Shown piece after piece: positions 10,352-18,681 of a DNA stretch of 64,000 nt. How positions within the stretch are numbered: the stretch's first letter is position 1; each line of letters starts with the position of its first letter. Origin of the DNA: Burkholderiales bacterium (GTDB lineage Bacteria > Pseudomonadota > Gammaproteobacteria > Burkholderiales > JAEUOS01). Under the pieces are notes generated by a model, which saw only the letters and a list, made by a program, of their open reading frames with translations, had not been told where the DNA came from and did no database searches. The DNA lies in NCBI GenBank assembly GCA_016790695.1, contig JAEUOS010000122.1:1-64000 (forward strand), written 5' to 3'. A program made the translations under genes and the position numbers.

Positions 10352-11350
10352 TCAGTGAAAAAACGCCGCGCGCGCGTCGTCCGGGATGCCGGCGCCGGTC
10401 CGGTGCGCGCGCTCGAGCAACTGCCAGTAGTAGCGGTAACTGGCGCGGTCGTGCAGGGTGCCGCGGTGGCCGATCGGCCCCCATTGTGCCGCGCGCGCGG
10501 CCAGGAGGATGTCGGCCGCCTCGGCGATCTCGGCGGCGGCGGGCCGCATGCCGGCGAGGATGGCGGGAATCTGATCGGGATGGATGCTCTGCGCGCGCAG
10601 GAAGCCGAACTCGGCGCGCGCGCGCCGGGCGTCCGACTCCGCGAGCGCGAGGTCGCGGTAGTCGCGCGTCACGCCGTGCACCGGCACGGCGCCGTGCGCG
10701 AGCGCGGCCGCGGCCACCTCGAGCTTGGCGCGCCGCACCAGCGGGTGGTCGAACTGCCCGGGGGACGCCATGGCCGCGGCCGGGATCGCGCCCTGGTGGG
10801 AGCTGACGAAGTCCATGATGCCGAGGTTGACGCCCTCGACCTGCGGCAGCGCGGCGATCGCGCCCACCTCGGCCAGGCCGTTGTGGGTCTCGATCATCAC
10901 GTGCATCGGGATCACGCGGCCGAGCCCGCATTCGGCGGCCAGGTGGTTGATCCAGGACCCGATCTTCAGCGCGTCCATGCGGCTGTCGCACTTGGGCAGC
11001 ATGATGTAGGCGACGCGCGCGCCGGCCTGGCGCACGATGATCTCGACGTCCTGCATGCAGCGCGGATGGCTCGCGTCGTGGACGCGCACGCCGGCGCGGC
11101 CGAAGGTGTTGTCGTCGGAGGCGATCATCGCGGCCGCCATCTCGGCGGTCTCGCGCTCGGCGCCGGCGGCGGCGCCGTCCTCGAGGTCGCAGAGCACGTC
11201 GAACAGCGGCGTCCCGTCGCGCGCCGTGGCGCGCTGGGACGCGAAGGCGCGGCGGATGAACTTCTCGTTTCCGGCAAAGTGCTCGCAGGCCGGAATCGCC
11301 GGCAGGGGCGATCCGTCAACGAACAGGACGTCGCGGGGGGAGAGGGCCAT
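10352..11350 (-). CDS. HpcH/HpaI-family CoA-ester lyase (CitE-like)
   Basis: A 332-residue TIM-barrel lyase of the HpcH/HpaI aldolase / citrate lyase beta family. Mg2+-binding and catalytic residues are seen in DLEDGAA (about 53-59) and [11 protein letters not shown] (about 147-157). Relatives cleave malyl-CoA, citramalyl-CoA or beta-methylmalyl-CoA into acetyl- or propionyl-CoA plus glyoxylate or pyruvate. Its place between mdh and prpB suggests it feeds C2/C3 CoA esters into the same pathways; the real substrate is not shown. No clear ribosome site precedes the ATG at 11350, so translational coupling to mdh, 46 bases upstream, is possible. Confidence 0.85.
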   Translation of the reverse strand: MALSPRDVLFVDGSPLPAIPACEHFAGNEKFIRRAFASQRATARDGTPLFDVLCDLEDGAAAGAERETAEMAAAMIASDDNTFGRAGVRVHDASHPRCMQDVEIIVRQAGARVAYIMLPKCDSRMDALKIGSWINHLAAECGLGRVIPMHVMIETHNGLAEVGAIAALPQVEGVNLGIMDFVSSHQGAIPAAAMASPGQFDHPLVRRAKLEVAAAALAHGAVPVHGVTRDYRDLALAESDARRARAEFGFLRAQSIHPDQIPAILAGMRPAAAEIAEAADILLAARAAQWGPIGHRGTLHDRASYRYYWQLLERAHRTGAGIPDDARAAFFH

Positions 11351-11396
11351 GGCACCGGACGGCTGCGCGCCCCGCGCGGGGCGCGCGCGGCGAGGT

Positions 11397-12386
11397 TCAG
11401 GGCAGCAGGTGCTTGACGCCGTCCTTTTCCTCGTTGAGTTCCTTCAGGGTGAAGTCCATGCGCTCGCGCGAGAAGGCGTCGATCTCCAGCCCCTTGACCA
11501 GCGTGTACTCGCCGCCGGCGCAGGTCACCGGGAAGCCGTACATGGTGTCCTCGGGGATGCCGTAGCTGCCGTCCGAGGGGATGCCCATCGTGACCCACTC
11601 GCCGTTGGTGCCCAGGGCCCAGTCGCGCATGTGATCGATCGCCGCGTTCGCGGCGGACGCCGCCGACGACAGGCCGCGCGCCTCGATGATCGCCGCGCCG
11701 CGCTTGCCGACCAGCGGGATGAAGGTGTCGCGATTCCAGGCGTCGTCGCCGATGAGCGCCTTGAGCGACGCGCCGTCGACGGTCGCGAAGCGGTAGTCGG
11801 GATACATGGTCGGCGAATGGTTGCCCCAGACCACCAGCTTGCGGATCGCGGCGACCGGCTTGCCCGACCGGGCGGCCAGCTGCGAGAGCGCGCGGTTGTG
11901 GTCGAGGCGCAGCATGGCGGTGAAATTGCGCTTCGGCAGGGACGGCGCCGACTTCATCGCGATGTAGGCATTGGTGTTGGCCGGGTTGCCGACGACGAGC
12001 ACCTTGACGCCGCGCGCCGCGACCTGGTCGAGCGCCTTGCCCTGGGCGGTGAAGATGGCGGCGTTGGCCGACAGCAGGTCCTTGCGCTCCATGCCGGGGC
12101 CGCGCGGGCGCGCGCCGACGAGGAGCGCGTAATCGATGTCCTTGAACGCGGACATCGGATCGCTGTGCGCGCTCATTCCGGCGAGCAGCGGAAAGGCGCA
12201 GTCGTCGAGTTCCATCATCACGCCCTTGAGGGCCTTCTGGGCCTTCTCGTCGGGAATCTCGAGCAACTGCAGGATCACCGGCTGATCGCGGCCGAGCATG
12301 TCGCCGTTGGCGATGCGGAACAACAGCGAATAACCGATTTGACCGGCGGCGCCGGTGACGGCGACGCGGACGGGGGGCTTGGCCAT
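11397..12386 (-). CDS. mdh: Malate dehydrogenase
   Basis: A 329-residue NAD-dependent malate dehydrogenase of the cytosolic-type group used by many betaproteobacteria. The NAD-binding loop [12 protein letters not shown] is at residues 11-22, and the catalytic His lies in [11 protein letters not shown]. It oxidises malate to oxaloacetate, the shared substrate of gltA and prpC nearby. The start has an AAGGAGAG site. It is the first gene of the leftward operon, with an untranslated leader of roughly 140 bases back to the 26-bp palindrome at 12526. Confidence 0.97.
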   Translation of the reverse strand: MAKPPVRVAVTGAAGQIGYSLLFRIANGDMLGRDQPVILQLLEIPDEKAQKALKGVMMELDDCAFPLLAGMSAHSDPMSAFKDIDYALLVGARPRGPGMERKDLLSANAAIFTAQGKALDQVAARGVKVLVVGNPANTNAYIAMKSAPSLPKRNFTAMLRLDHNRALSQLAARSGKPVAAIRKLVVWGNHSPTMYPDYRFATVDGASLKALIGDDAWNRDTFIPLVGKRGAAIIEARGLSSAASAANAAIDHMRDWALGTNGEWVTMGIPSDGSYGIPEDTMYGFPVTCAGGEYTLVKGLEIDAFSRERMDFTLKELNEEKDGVKHLLP

Positions 12387-12525
12387 GATCAGACTCTCCT
12401 TGGATCTGCGGTGGGGGCGGCGCGACGGGTCGGCGGGCAGGGTGGCGCGGGAGGCTCGCCCGCCCGCATCCTGCCGCGCGCGACGCCGCAGTGTAGGGAC
12501 AGGGCGGGGGGGAAGTCAAGCCATA

Positions 12526-12551
12526 TCTTATGTCTTATATAAGACATAAGA
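12526..12551. promoter_or_regulatory. Perfect 26-bp palindrome, probable operator and divergent promoter
   Basis: The half-site TCTTATGTCTTAT (12526-12538) is followed directly by its exact reverse complement. This is an AT-rich island in very GC-rich DNA, between the divergent mdh and gntR genes. Each half carries a TATAAG that could serve as a -10 box, one for each direction, so a bound regulator would block both promoters. GntR/HutC-family regulators usually bind palindromes next to their own genes, so the neighbouring regulator is the natural candidate. That pairing is inference. The rest of 12387-12565 shows no gene. Confidence 0.75.
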
Positions 12552-12565
12552 CAAGAGATAGACGG

Positions 12566-13357
12566 ATGGGGATCGAATGTGCTTCAATGCCGCCCATGCA
12601 TCCGGAAGCCCCTCCAGGCGGCACCGCGACGCCGCCCGCGGCGCCGACCTTCAGCCCGCTGTATCAGCAGATCAAGGCGCTGATCACCCAGGGGCTCGAG
12701 GCGGGCGAGTGGCGGCCGGGCGAGATGATCCCCTCCGAGAACGAGCTTGCGGCCCGCTACAAGGTGAGCCAGGGCACGGTGCGCAAGGCGATCGACGAGC
12801 TCGCCGCCGAGCATCTGCTGGTGCGGCGCCAGGGCAAGGGCACGTTCGTCGCGACCCACACCGAGCCGCGCGCGCAGTTCCGCTTCCTGCGCCTGATGCC
12901 GGACGAAGGCGAGCAGGCCTATCCGGAAAGCCAGATCGTCGACTGCCGGCGCATGCGCGCGCCGGCCGAGATCGCGCGCAACCTGGACCTCAAGCCGGGC
13001 GACCCGGTGGTGGTGGTGCGGCGCGTGCTGGCGTTCGCCGGCCGGCCCTGCGTTCTCGACGAACTCTGGCTGCCCGGCGCCCTGTTCCGCGGGCTCACCG
13101 CCGAGCGGCTGACCGAATCCAGGGCGCCGCTGTACAGCATGTTCGAGAGCGAGTTCGGCATCAAGATGGTGCGGGCCGAAGAGAAGATCCGCGCCGTGGC
13201 GGCCGACGCCGAGGCCGCGCGCATGCTGCGCGTGGCGCCCGGGACGCCGCTCCTTTCGGTCGACCGCCTGACCTACACGTACGCGGATCGCCCGGTGGAA
13301 GTGCGGCGCGGCCTGTACCTGACGACCGCGCATCACTATCGGAATGCCGTGAGCTAG
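12566..13357 (+). CDS. GntR-family (HutC/UTRA) transcriptional regulator
   Basis: A 263-residue regulator. An N-terminal winged helix (about residues 20-92) has the family pattern IPSENELAARYKVSQGTVR, then RRQGKGTF. A C-terminal UTRA ligand-binding domain (about 100-255) is of the HutC subgroup. The start is uncertain: an in-frame ATG at 12530 lies inside the palindromic operator and is unlikely; 12566 is chosen, with 12587 and 12596 possible. No strong ribosome site is visible. It sits between the divergent TCA/methylcitrate and sdh operons and probably controls both through 12526-12551. The ligand is unknown; a TCA intermediate would fit. Confidence 0.88.
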   Translation: MGIECASMPPMHPEAPPGGTATPPAAPTFSPLYQQIKALITQGLEAGEWRPGEMIPSENELAARYKVSQGTVRKAIDELAAEHLLVRRQGKGTFVATHTEPRAQFRFLRLMPDEGEQAYPESQIVDCRRMRAPAEIARNLDLKPGDPVVVVRRVLAFAGRPCVLDELWLPGALFRGLTAERLTESRAPLYSMFESEFGIKMVRAEEKIRAVAADAEAARMLRVAPGTPLLSVDRLTYTYADRPVEVRRGLYLTTAHHYRNAVS

Positions 13358-13392
13358 GCGCAATTTCGATGATGCAGCGCGGAAACGGCATG

Positions 13393-13398
13393 TATAAT
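13393..13398 (+). promoter_or_regulatory. Consensus -10 box ahead of sdhC
   Basis: A perfect TATAAT stands out in the 112-base gap between gntR and sdhC, about 70 bases before the sdhC start. No good -35 is seen; the hexamer 17 bases upstream is TGATGC. This suggests sdhCDAB has its own start in addition to any read-through from gntR, and that it may need an activator. Confidence 0.5.
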
Positions 13399-13469
13399 TT
13401 TCGGCTGCTCGGCCGTCCGCGGCCCCTTCCCAGACGTTCCGGATTCCCACCGACCATCGGCACTCGCGC

Positions 13470-13868
13470 ATGACCACATCCTCCGTGAAGGCGGCACGTC
13501 CGCGCCCCAAGCACCTCGACCTGACCAAGATCCGGCTGCCATTGCCGGGCTGGGTATCGATCATGCACCGGATCAGCGGCGCGGCGCTGTTTCTCGCGCT
13601 GCCGCTGCTGCTCTGGCTGCTCGACATGAGCCTGGGCACCGAGGTCGGCTTCGACGCGCTCGCGGGCGTGTTCGGGCAGTGGTGGATGAAGCTGATCCTG
13701 GCCGGGCTCGGATGGGCGTACCTGCACCATTTCTGCGCCGGCGTGCGCTACCTGTTGCTCGACATGCACAAGGGCGTGGACCTGGCCTCGGCGCGGGCCA
13801 GCGCCGCGGCGGTCTATTTCGTGAGCGTCCCGCTGGCGGCGCTGGTGGCGTGGCGGGTGTTCCTCTAG
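13470..13868 (+). CDS. sdhC: Succinate dehydrogenase cytochrome b556 subunit
   Basis: A 132-residue membrane anchor of complex II with three membrane helices (about residues 38-55, 70-92 and 108-130). The signature HRISGAALF is at about 32-40, and the helix-2 HHFCAGVRYLL region holds the probable haem-ligand His. With SdhD it binds haem b and ubiquinone. It is the first gene of sdhCDAB, 20 bases before sdhD. The translation start at 13470 lacks a strong SD, but the start matches related proteins. Confidence 0.93.
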   Translation: MTTSSVKAARPRPKHLDLTKIRLPLPGWVSIMHRISGAALFLALPLLLWLLDMSLGTEVGFDALAGVFGQWWMKLILAGLGWAYLHHFCAGVRYLLLDMHKGVDLASARASAAAVYFVSVPLAALVAWRVFL

Positions 13869-13888
13869 GCGCGCGCGGGAGTCGGAAA

Positions 13889-14233
13889 ATGAGAAAGCGT
13901 ATCGTCGTCGGTGCCCATTACGGCTTTCGCGACTGGCTCGGCCAGCGCGTCACTGCGGTGCTGATGGGACTGTACACCGTGCTTCTGCTCGCCGTGCTGA
14001 TCGTGGCGCGGCCGGCGGACTACCTCGGCTGGTACGGCATCTTCAGTCCGGTGTGGATGAAGATTGCAACATTGACGTTCATCGCCTGTCTGCTCTACCA
14101 CGCCTGGGTCGGCGTGCGGGACATCTGGATGGACTATGTCAAGCCGACCGGGCTGCGCCTGGTCCTCGAGGTCGGCACCATCGTCTGGCTGGTGGCGTGC
14201 GGCATGTGGGCCCTGAAAATCTTCCTGCAGTAA
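13889..14233 (+). CDS. sdhD: Succinate dehydrogenase membrane anchor subunit
   Basis: A 114-residue protein with three membrane helices. The N-terminal part has WLGQRVTAVLMG, matching the quinone-site region. Helix 2 ends in YHAWVGVRDIWMDY, a hallmark of SdhD whose His and Asp/Tyr lie near the haem and quinone. Together with SdhC it holds SdhA and SdhB at the inner face of the membrane. Spacing to sdhA is 12 bases. Confidence 0.93.
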   Translation: MRKRIVVGAHYGFRDWLGQRVTAVLMGLYTVLLLAVLIVARPADYLGWYGIFSPVWMKIATLTFIACLLYHAWVGVRDIWMDYVKPTGLRLVLEVGTIVWLVACGMWALKIFLQ

Positions 14234-14245
14234 GGAACTCCGACA

Positions 14246-16036
14246 ATGGCATTGTCCGTTCGCAAGTTTGATGCGGTCATCGTTGGCGCCGGCGGCGCCG
14301 GTTTGCGCGGTGCGTTGCAGCTCGCCGAGGCGGGGCTCAAGGTCGCGGTCCTGACCAAGGTGTTCCCGACCCGGTCCCACACCGTCGCCGCGCAGGGCGG
14401 GGTCGGCGCGTCGCTGGGCAACATGGGCGTCGATTCCTGGCAGTGGCACATGTACGACACCGTCAAGGGCGGGGACTGGCTCGCGGACCAGGATGCGGCG
14501 GAATTCCTCGCGCGCGAGGCGACGAAGTGCGTGATCGAGCTCGAGCACTTCGGCATGCCGTTCGACCGCAACGAGGACGGCACGATCTACCAGCGCCCGT
14601 TCGGCGGCCACATGCAGAACATGGGCGCGGGGCCGCCGGTGCAGCGCTCGTGCTGCGCGGCCGACCGCACCGGCCATGCGATGCTGCACACGCTGTACCA
14701 GCGCAACGTGCGCGCGAACACGCAGTTCTTCGTCGAATGGATGGGCCTCGACCTGATCCGCGATCCGGTCGACGGCGCCGTGCTCGGCGTGACCGCGATG
14801 GAGATGGAGACCGGCGAGGTCATGATCCTGCAGGCGCGCGCGACGCTGTTCGCGACCGGCGGCGCCGGCCGCATCTACGCCTCGTCGACCAACGCGTTCA
14901 TCAACACCGGCGACGGGCTGGGCATGGCGGCGCGCGCCGGCATTCCGCTCGAGGACATGGAGTTCTGGCAGTTCCACCCGACCGGGGTGGCCGGTGCCGG
15001 CGTGCTGATCACCGAAGGCGTGCGCGGCGAGGGCGGGTATCTGCTCAACAAGGACGGCGAGCGCTTCATGGAGCGCTACGCGCCGACGGCGAAGGACCTG
15101 GCGTCGCGCGACGTGGTGGCGCGCGCGATGGCGACCGAGATCAACGAGGGCCGCGGCGCGGGCAAGGAGGGCGACTACGTCCTGCTGAAGCTCGACCACC
15201 TCGGCCCGGAGACCATCGACAAGCGGCTGCCCGGCATCCGCGAGATCGCCAAGAAGTTCGCCAACGTCGACCCGGCGAAGGATCCGATCCCGGTGGTGCC
15301 GACCTGCCACTACCAGATGGGCGGCATTCCCACGAACTACCGCGGCGAAGTCGTCGCGCCGCACGGCGGCAACCCCAACACCGTCGTCGAGGGGTTCTAC
15401 GCGGCCGGCGAGTGCGCCTGCGCGTCGGTGCACGGCGCCAACCGGCTCGGCACGAATTCGCTGACCGACCTGCTGGTGTTCGGCAAGGCGGCCGGGGACA
15501 ACATGATCCGCTACCTCGCCGACAATCGCGGGCACCGCGAGCTGCCGTCCGATGCCGCCGACCGCACCATGGCCCGCCTGGACCGCCTCAACGGCCAGAA
15601 GGACGGGGCCAACGTCCACGAGACCCGCGCCGAACTGCAACGCGTCATGCAGCGCCATTGCGGCGTGTTCCGCTTCCCCGACATGCTCGTCGAGGGCGTC
15701 GACCGCATCCGCCAGGTCGCGGAGCGCGTCGCGCAGACCGAGATCGGCGACAAGTCGAAGGTCTTCAATACCGCGCGCATCGAGGCGCTCGAGCTCGACA
15801 ACCTGATCGAGGTCGCCCGCTCGACCATGGTGTCGGCCGAGGCGCGCAAGGAGAGCCGCGGCGCGCACGATCGCGCCGACTGCCACGACACGCCCGAGCA
15901 TCCCAACGGCCGCAACGACGACGAATGGCTCAAGCACACCCTCTGGTTCAAGGAGGGGGACCGCCTCGAGTACAAGCCGGTGATCCTGAAGCCGCTGTCT
16001 GCCGAATCGATCCCGGCGAAGGTTCGTTCCTACTGA
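14246..16036 (+). CDS. sdhA: Succinate dehydrogenase flavoprotein subunit
   Basis: A 596-residue FAD subunit that oxidises succinate to fumarate. The dinucleotide-binding VGAGGAGL is at residues 13-20, and H45 in [10 protein letters not shown] is the covalent FAD attachment site. The substrate-site FHPTG follows (about 245-250), and the capping-domain and C-terminal sequence [12 protein letters not shown] is normal. Length and order match betaproteobacterial SdhA. SdhE, encoded three genes on, is the factor that promotes flavin attachment here. Confidence 0.98.
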   Translation: MALSVRKFDAVIVGAGGAGLRGALQLAEAGLKVAVLTKVFPTRSHTVAAQGGVGASLGNMGVDSWQWHMYDTVKGGDWLADQDAAEFLAREATKCVIELEHFGMPFDRNEDGTIYQRPFGGHMQNMGAGPPVQRSCCAADRTGHAMLHTLYQRNVRANTQFFVEWMGLDLIRDPVDGAVLGVTAMEMETGEVMILQARATLFATGGAGRIYASSTNAFINTGDGLGMAARAGIPLEDMEFWQFHPTGVAGAGVLITEGVRGEGGYLLNKDGERFMERYAPTAKDLASRDVVARAMATEINEGRGAGKEGDYVLLKLDHLGPETIDKRLPGIREIAKKFANVDPAKDPIPVVPTCHYQMGGIPTNYRGEVVAPHGGNPNTVVEGFYAAGECACASVHGANRLGTNSLTDLLVFGKAAGDNMIRYLADNRGHRELPSDAADRTMARLDRLNGQKDGANVHETRAELQRVMQRHCGVFRFPDMLVEGVDRIRQVAERVAQTEIGDKSKVFNTARIEALELDNLIEVARSTMVSAEARKESRGAHDRADCHDTPEHPNGRNDDEWLKHTLWFKEGDRLEYKPVILKPLSAESIPAKVRSY

Positions 16037-16055
16037 CTCCCCAGGCAAGTTCACG

Positions 16056-16751
16056 ATGAAGATCTCCATCTACCGCTACGACCCCGACCGCGATTCCAGT
16101 CCCTACATGAAGGACTACGACGTGGCGCTCGAGCCGTCCGACCGGATGCTGCTCGATGCGCTGGTGCGCGTGAAGGCGATCGACGACAGCTTCGCCTTCC
16201 GCCGCTCGTGCCGCGAGGGCGTCTGCGGGTCCGACGCGATGAACATCAACGGCAAGAACGGGCTCGCCTGCCTGACCAACGTCGCCGACCTCGGCGACCA
16301 CGTCGTGCTGCGGCCGCTGCCGGGACTTCCGGTGATCCGCGACCTGATCGTCGACATGACGCAGTTCTTCAAGCAGTACCACTCGATCAAGCCCTACGTG
16401 ATCAACAACGATCCGGCACCGGAGAAGGAGCGGCTGCAGTCGCCCGACGACCGCGAGGAGTTGAACGGGCTCTACGAGTGCATCCTGTGCGCCTCGTGCT
16501 CGACCTCCTGCCCGTCGTTCTGGTGGAATCCCGACAAGTTCGTCGGCCCGGCGGGCCTGCTGCAGGCGTATCGCTTCATCGCCGACACGCGCGACCAGGC
16601 CACCAGCGAGCGCCTCGACAACCTCGAGGACCCGTACCGGCTGTTCCGCTGCCACACGATCATGAACTGCGTCGATGTCTGCCCGAAGGGGCTCAACCCG
16701 ACGCACGCGATCGGCAAGATCAAGGAAATGATGGTGCGGCGCGCCGTCTAG
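16056..16751 (+). CDS. sdhB: Succinate dehydrogenase iron-sulfur subunit
   Basis: A 231-residue electron-transfer subunit. The [2Fe-2S] site uses C52, C57, D60 and C72 (CREGVCGSD then GLAC), with Asp as one ligand, as also found in E. coli SdhB. The [4Fe-4S] and [3Fe-4S] clusters use CILCASCSTSCP and CHTIMNCVDVCPKG (about residues 148-215). It passes electrons from SdhA to quinone at SdhCD. It lies 19 bases after sdhA and 21 before sdhE. Confidence 0.98.
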   Translation: MKISIYRYDPDRDSSPYMKDYDVALEPSDRMLLDALVRVKAIDDSFAFRRSCREGVCGSDAMNINGKNGLACLTNVADLGDHVVLRPLPGLPVIRDLIVDMTQFFKQYHSIKPYVINNDPAPEKERLQSPDDREELNGLYECILCASCSTSCPSFWWNPDKFVGPAGLLQAYRFIADTRDQATSERLDNLEDPYRLFRCHTIMNCVDVCPKGLNPTHAIGKIKEMMVRRAV

Positions 16752-16772
16752 GCGCCGCCGTCCGTCGACGCC

Positions 16773-17045
16773 ATGCTGGACGCCCTGTCGCTTTCACGGC
16801 TGAAGTGGCGCAGCCGGCGCGGCCTGCTCGAGAACGATCTCGTGCTCGCCGGATTTTTCGAGAAGCATGCCGCCGGCCTCGACGAGCAGCGCGCGCTCGG
16901 CCTGGAGGCGTTGCTCGCGCTCGACGACGGCGACCTCTGGGACCTGATCGCCGGCCGCGCCGAGCCCGCGGCGACGCTGGCGGCGGACGCGCGCGCCGTC
17001 CTGGCGGAATTGCGCGCCGGCGGCGCGCCGGCGCCGCGCGCATGA
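16773..17045 (+). CDS. sdhE: SdhE, FAD assembly factor for succinate dehydrogenase
   Basis: A 90-residue protein of the SdhE/Sdh5 (YgfY) family, needed for covalent flavinylation of SdhA. The hallmark RGxxE is seen in SRRGLLENDL at residues 14-23. The remainder is the short helical bundle of the family, with a slightly longer alanine-rich tail. Its position between sdhB and gltA is the standard betaproteobacterial arrangement. Confidence 0.92.
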   Translation: MLDALSLSRLKWRSRRGLLENDLVLAGFFEKHAAGLDEQRALGLEALLALDDGDLWDLIAGRAEPAATLAADARAVLAELRAGGAPAPRA

Positions 17046-17098
17046 AGCAGTCACAACGAGTCCACCTTGCCTGAGCATCCACCGGGAGAACGACCACA

Positions 17099-18409
<1,311 letters not shown>

Positions 18410-18480
18410 CGCCCCCGAAGCGCCGAGCTGGCATGCGAATCGCGGCCTTTTCGCGTCAATTTGGCGCAAGCTGCGCGTGC

Positions 18481-18486
18481 TACATT
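18481..18486 (+). promoter_or_regulatory. Possible -10 box ahead of odhA
   Basis: TACATT (four of six consensus bases) occurs in the gap between gltA and odhA, about 195 bases before odhA. A TTGGCG at 18461 is too close (14-base spacer) to be a standard -35. It is offered only because the gap of 272 bases is the longest in the TCA region and the most likely place for a separate odh promoter. Confidence 0.25.
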
Positions 18487-18547
18487 GCCTCGCAAAACGA
18501 CAAGGGACCGTGCCGAACGCGCTGAACCGTCCTGACAATTGAGATCG

Positions 18548-18572
18548 CGCGCGCCGCCTGCTCCGGCGCGCG
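18548..18572 (+). other. Strong hairpin in the odhA leader
   Basis: A perfect 9-bp GC stem (18548-18556 pairs with 18564-18572) encloses a 7-base loop, CCTGCTC. It lies 109 bases before odhA. No T-run follows, so a simple intrinsic terminator is unlikely. It might be a pause or attenuation element, a processing site, or a chance fold in GC-rich DNA. Confidence 0.3.
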
Positions 18573-18681
18573 GCTCCTCGCCGACCGGTCAGGCCGCGAC
18601 GCGAGGGTGGCATCCCGACCGCGCCGCCGCGCCGGCGGGCATGCCCGCACTGCATCGAGAAGCTCGAGAAAGGTGAACGCC

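Noticed and set aside
12526..12551. The palindrome read as a bidirectional terminator
   Set aside because: The flanking genes diverge from it, so there is no transcript to end, and it has no GC-rich stem.
12530..12565. ATG at 12530 as start of the GntR regulator
   Set aside because: It lies inside the 26-bp palindrome that probably holds the operator and -10, so it would precede the transcript start.
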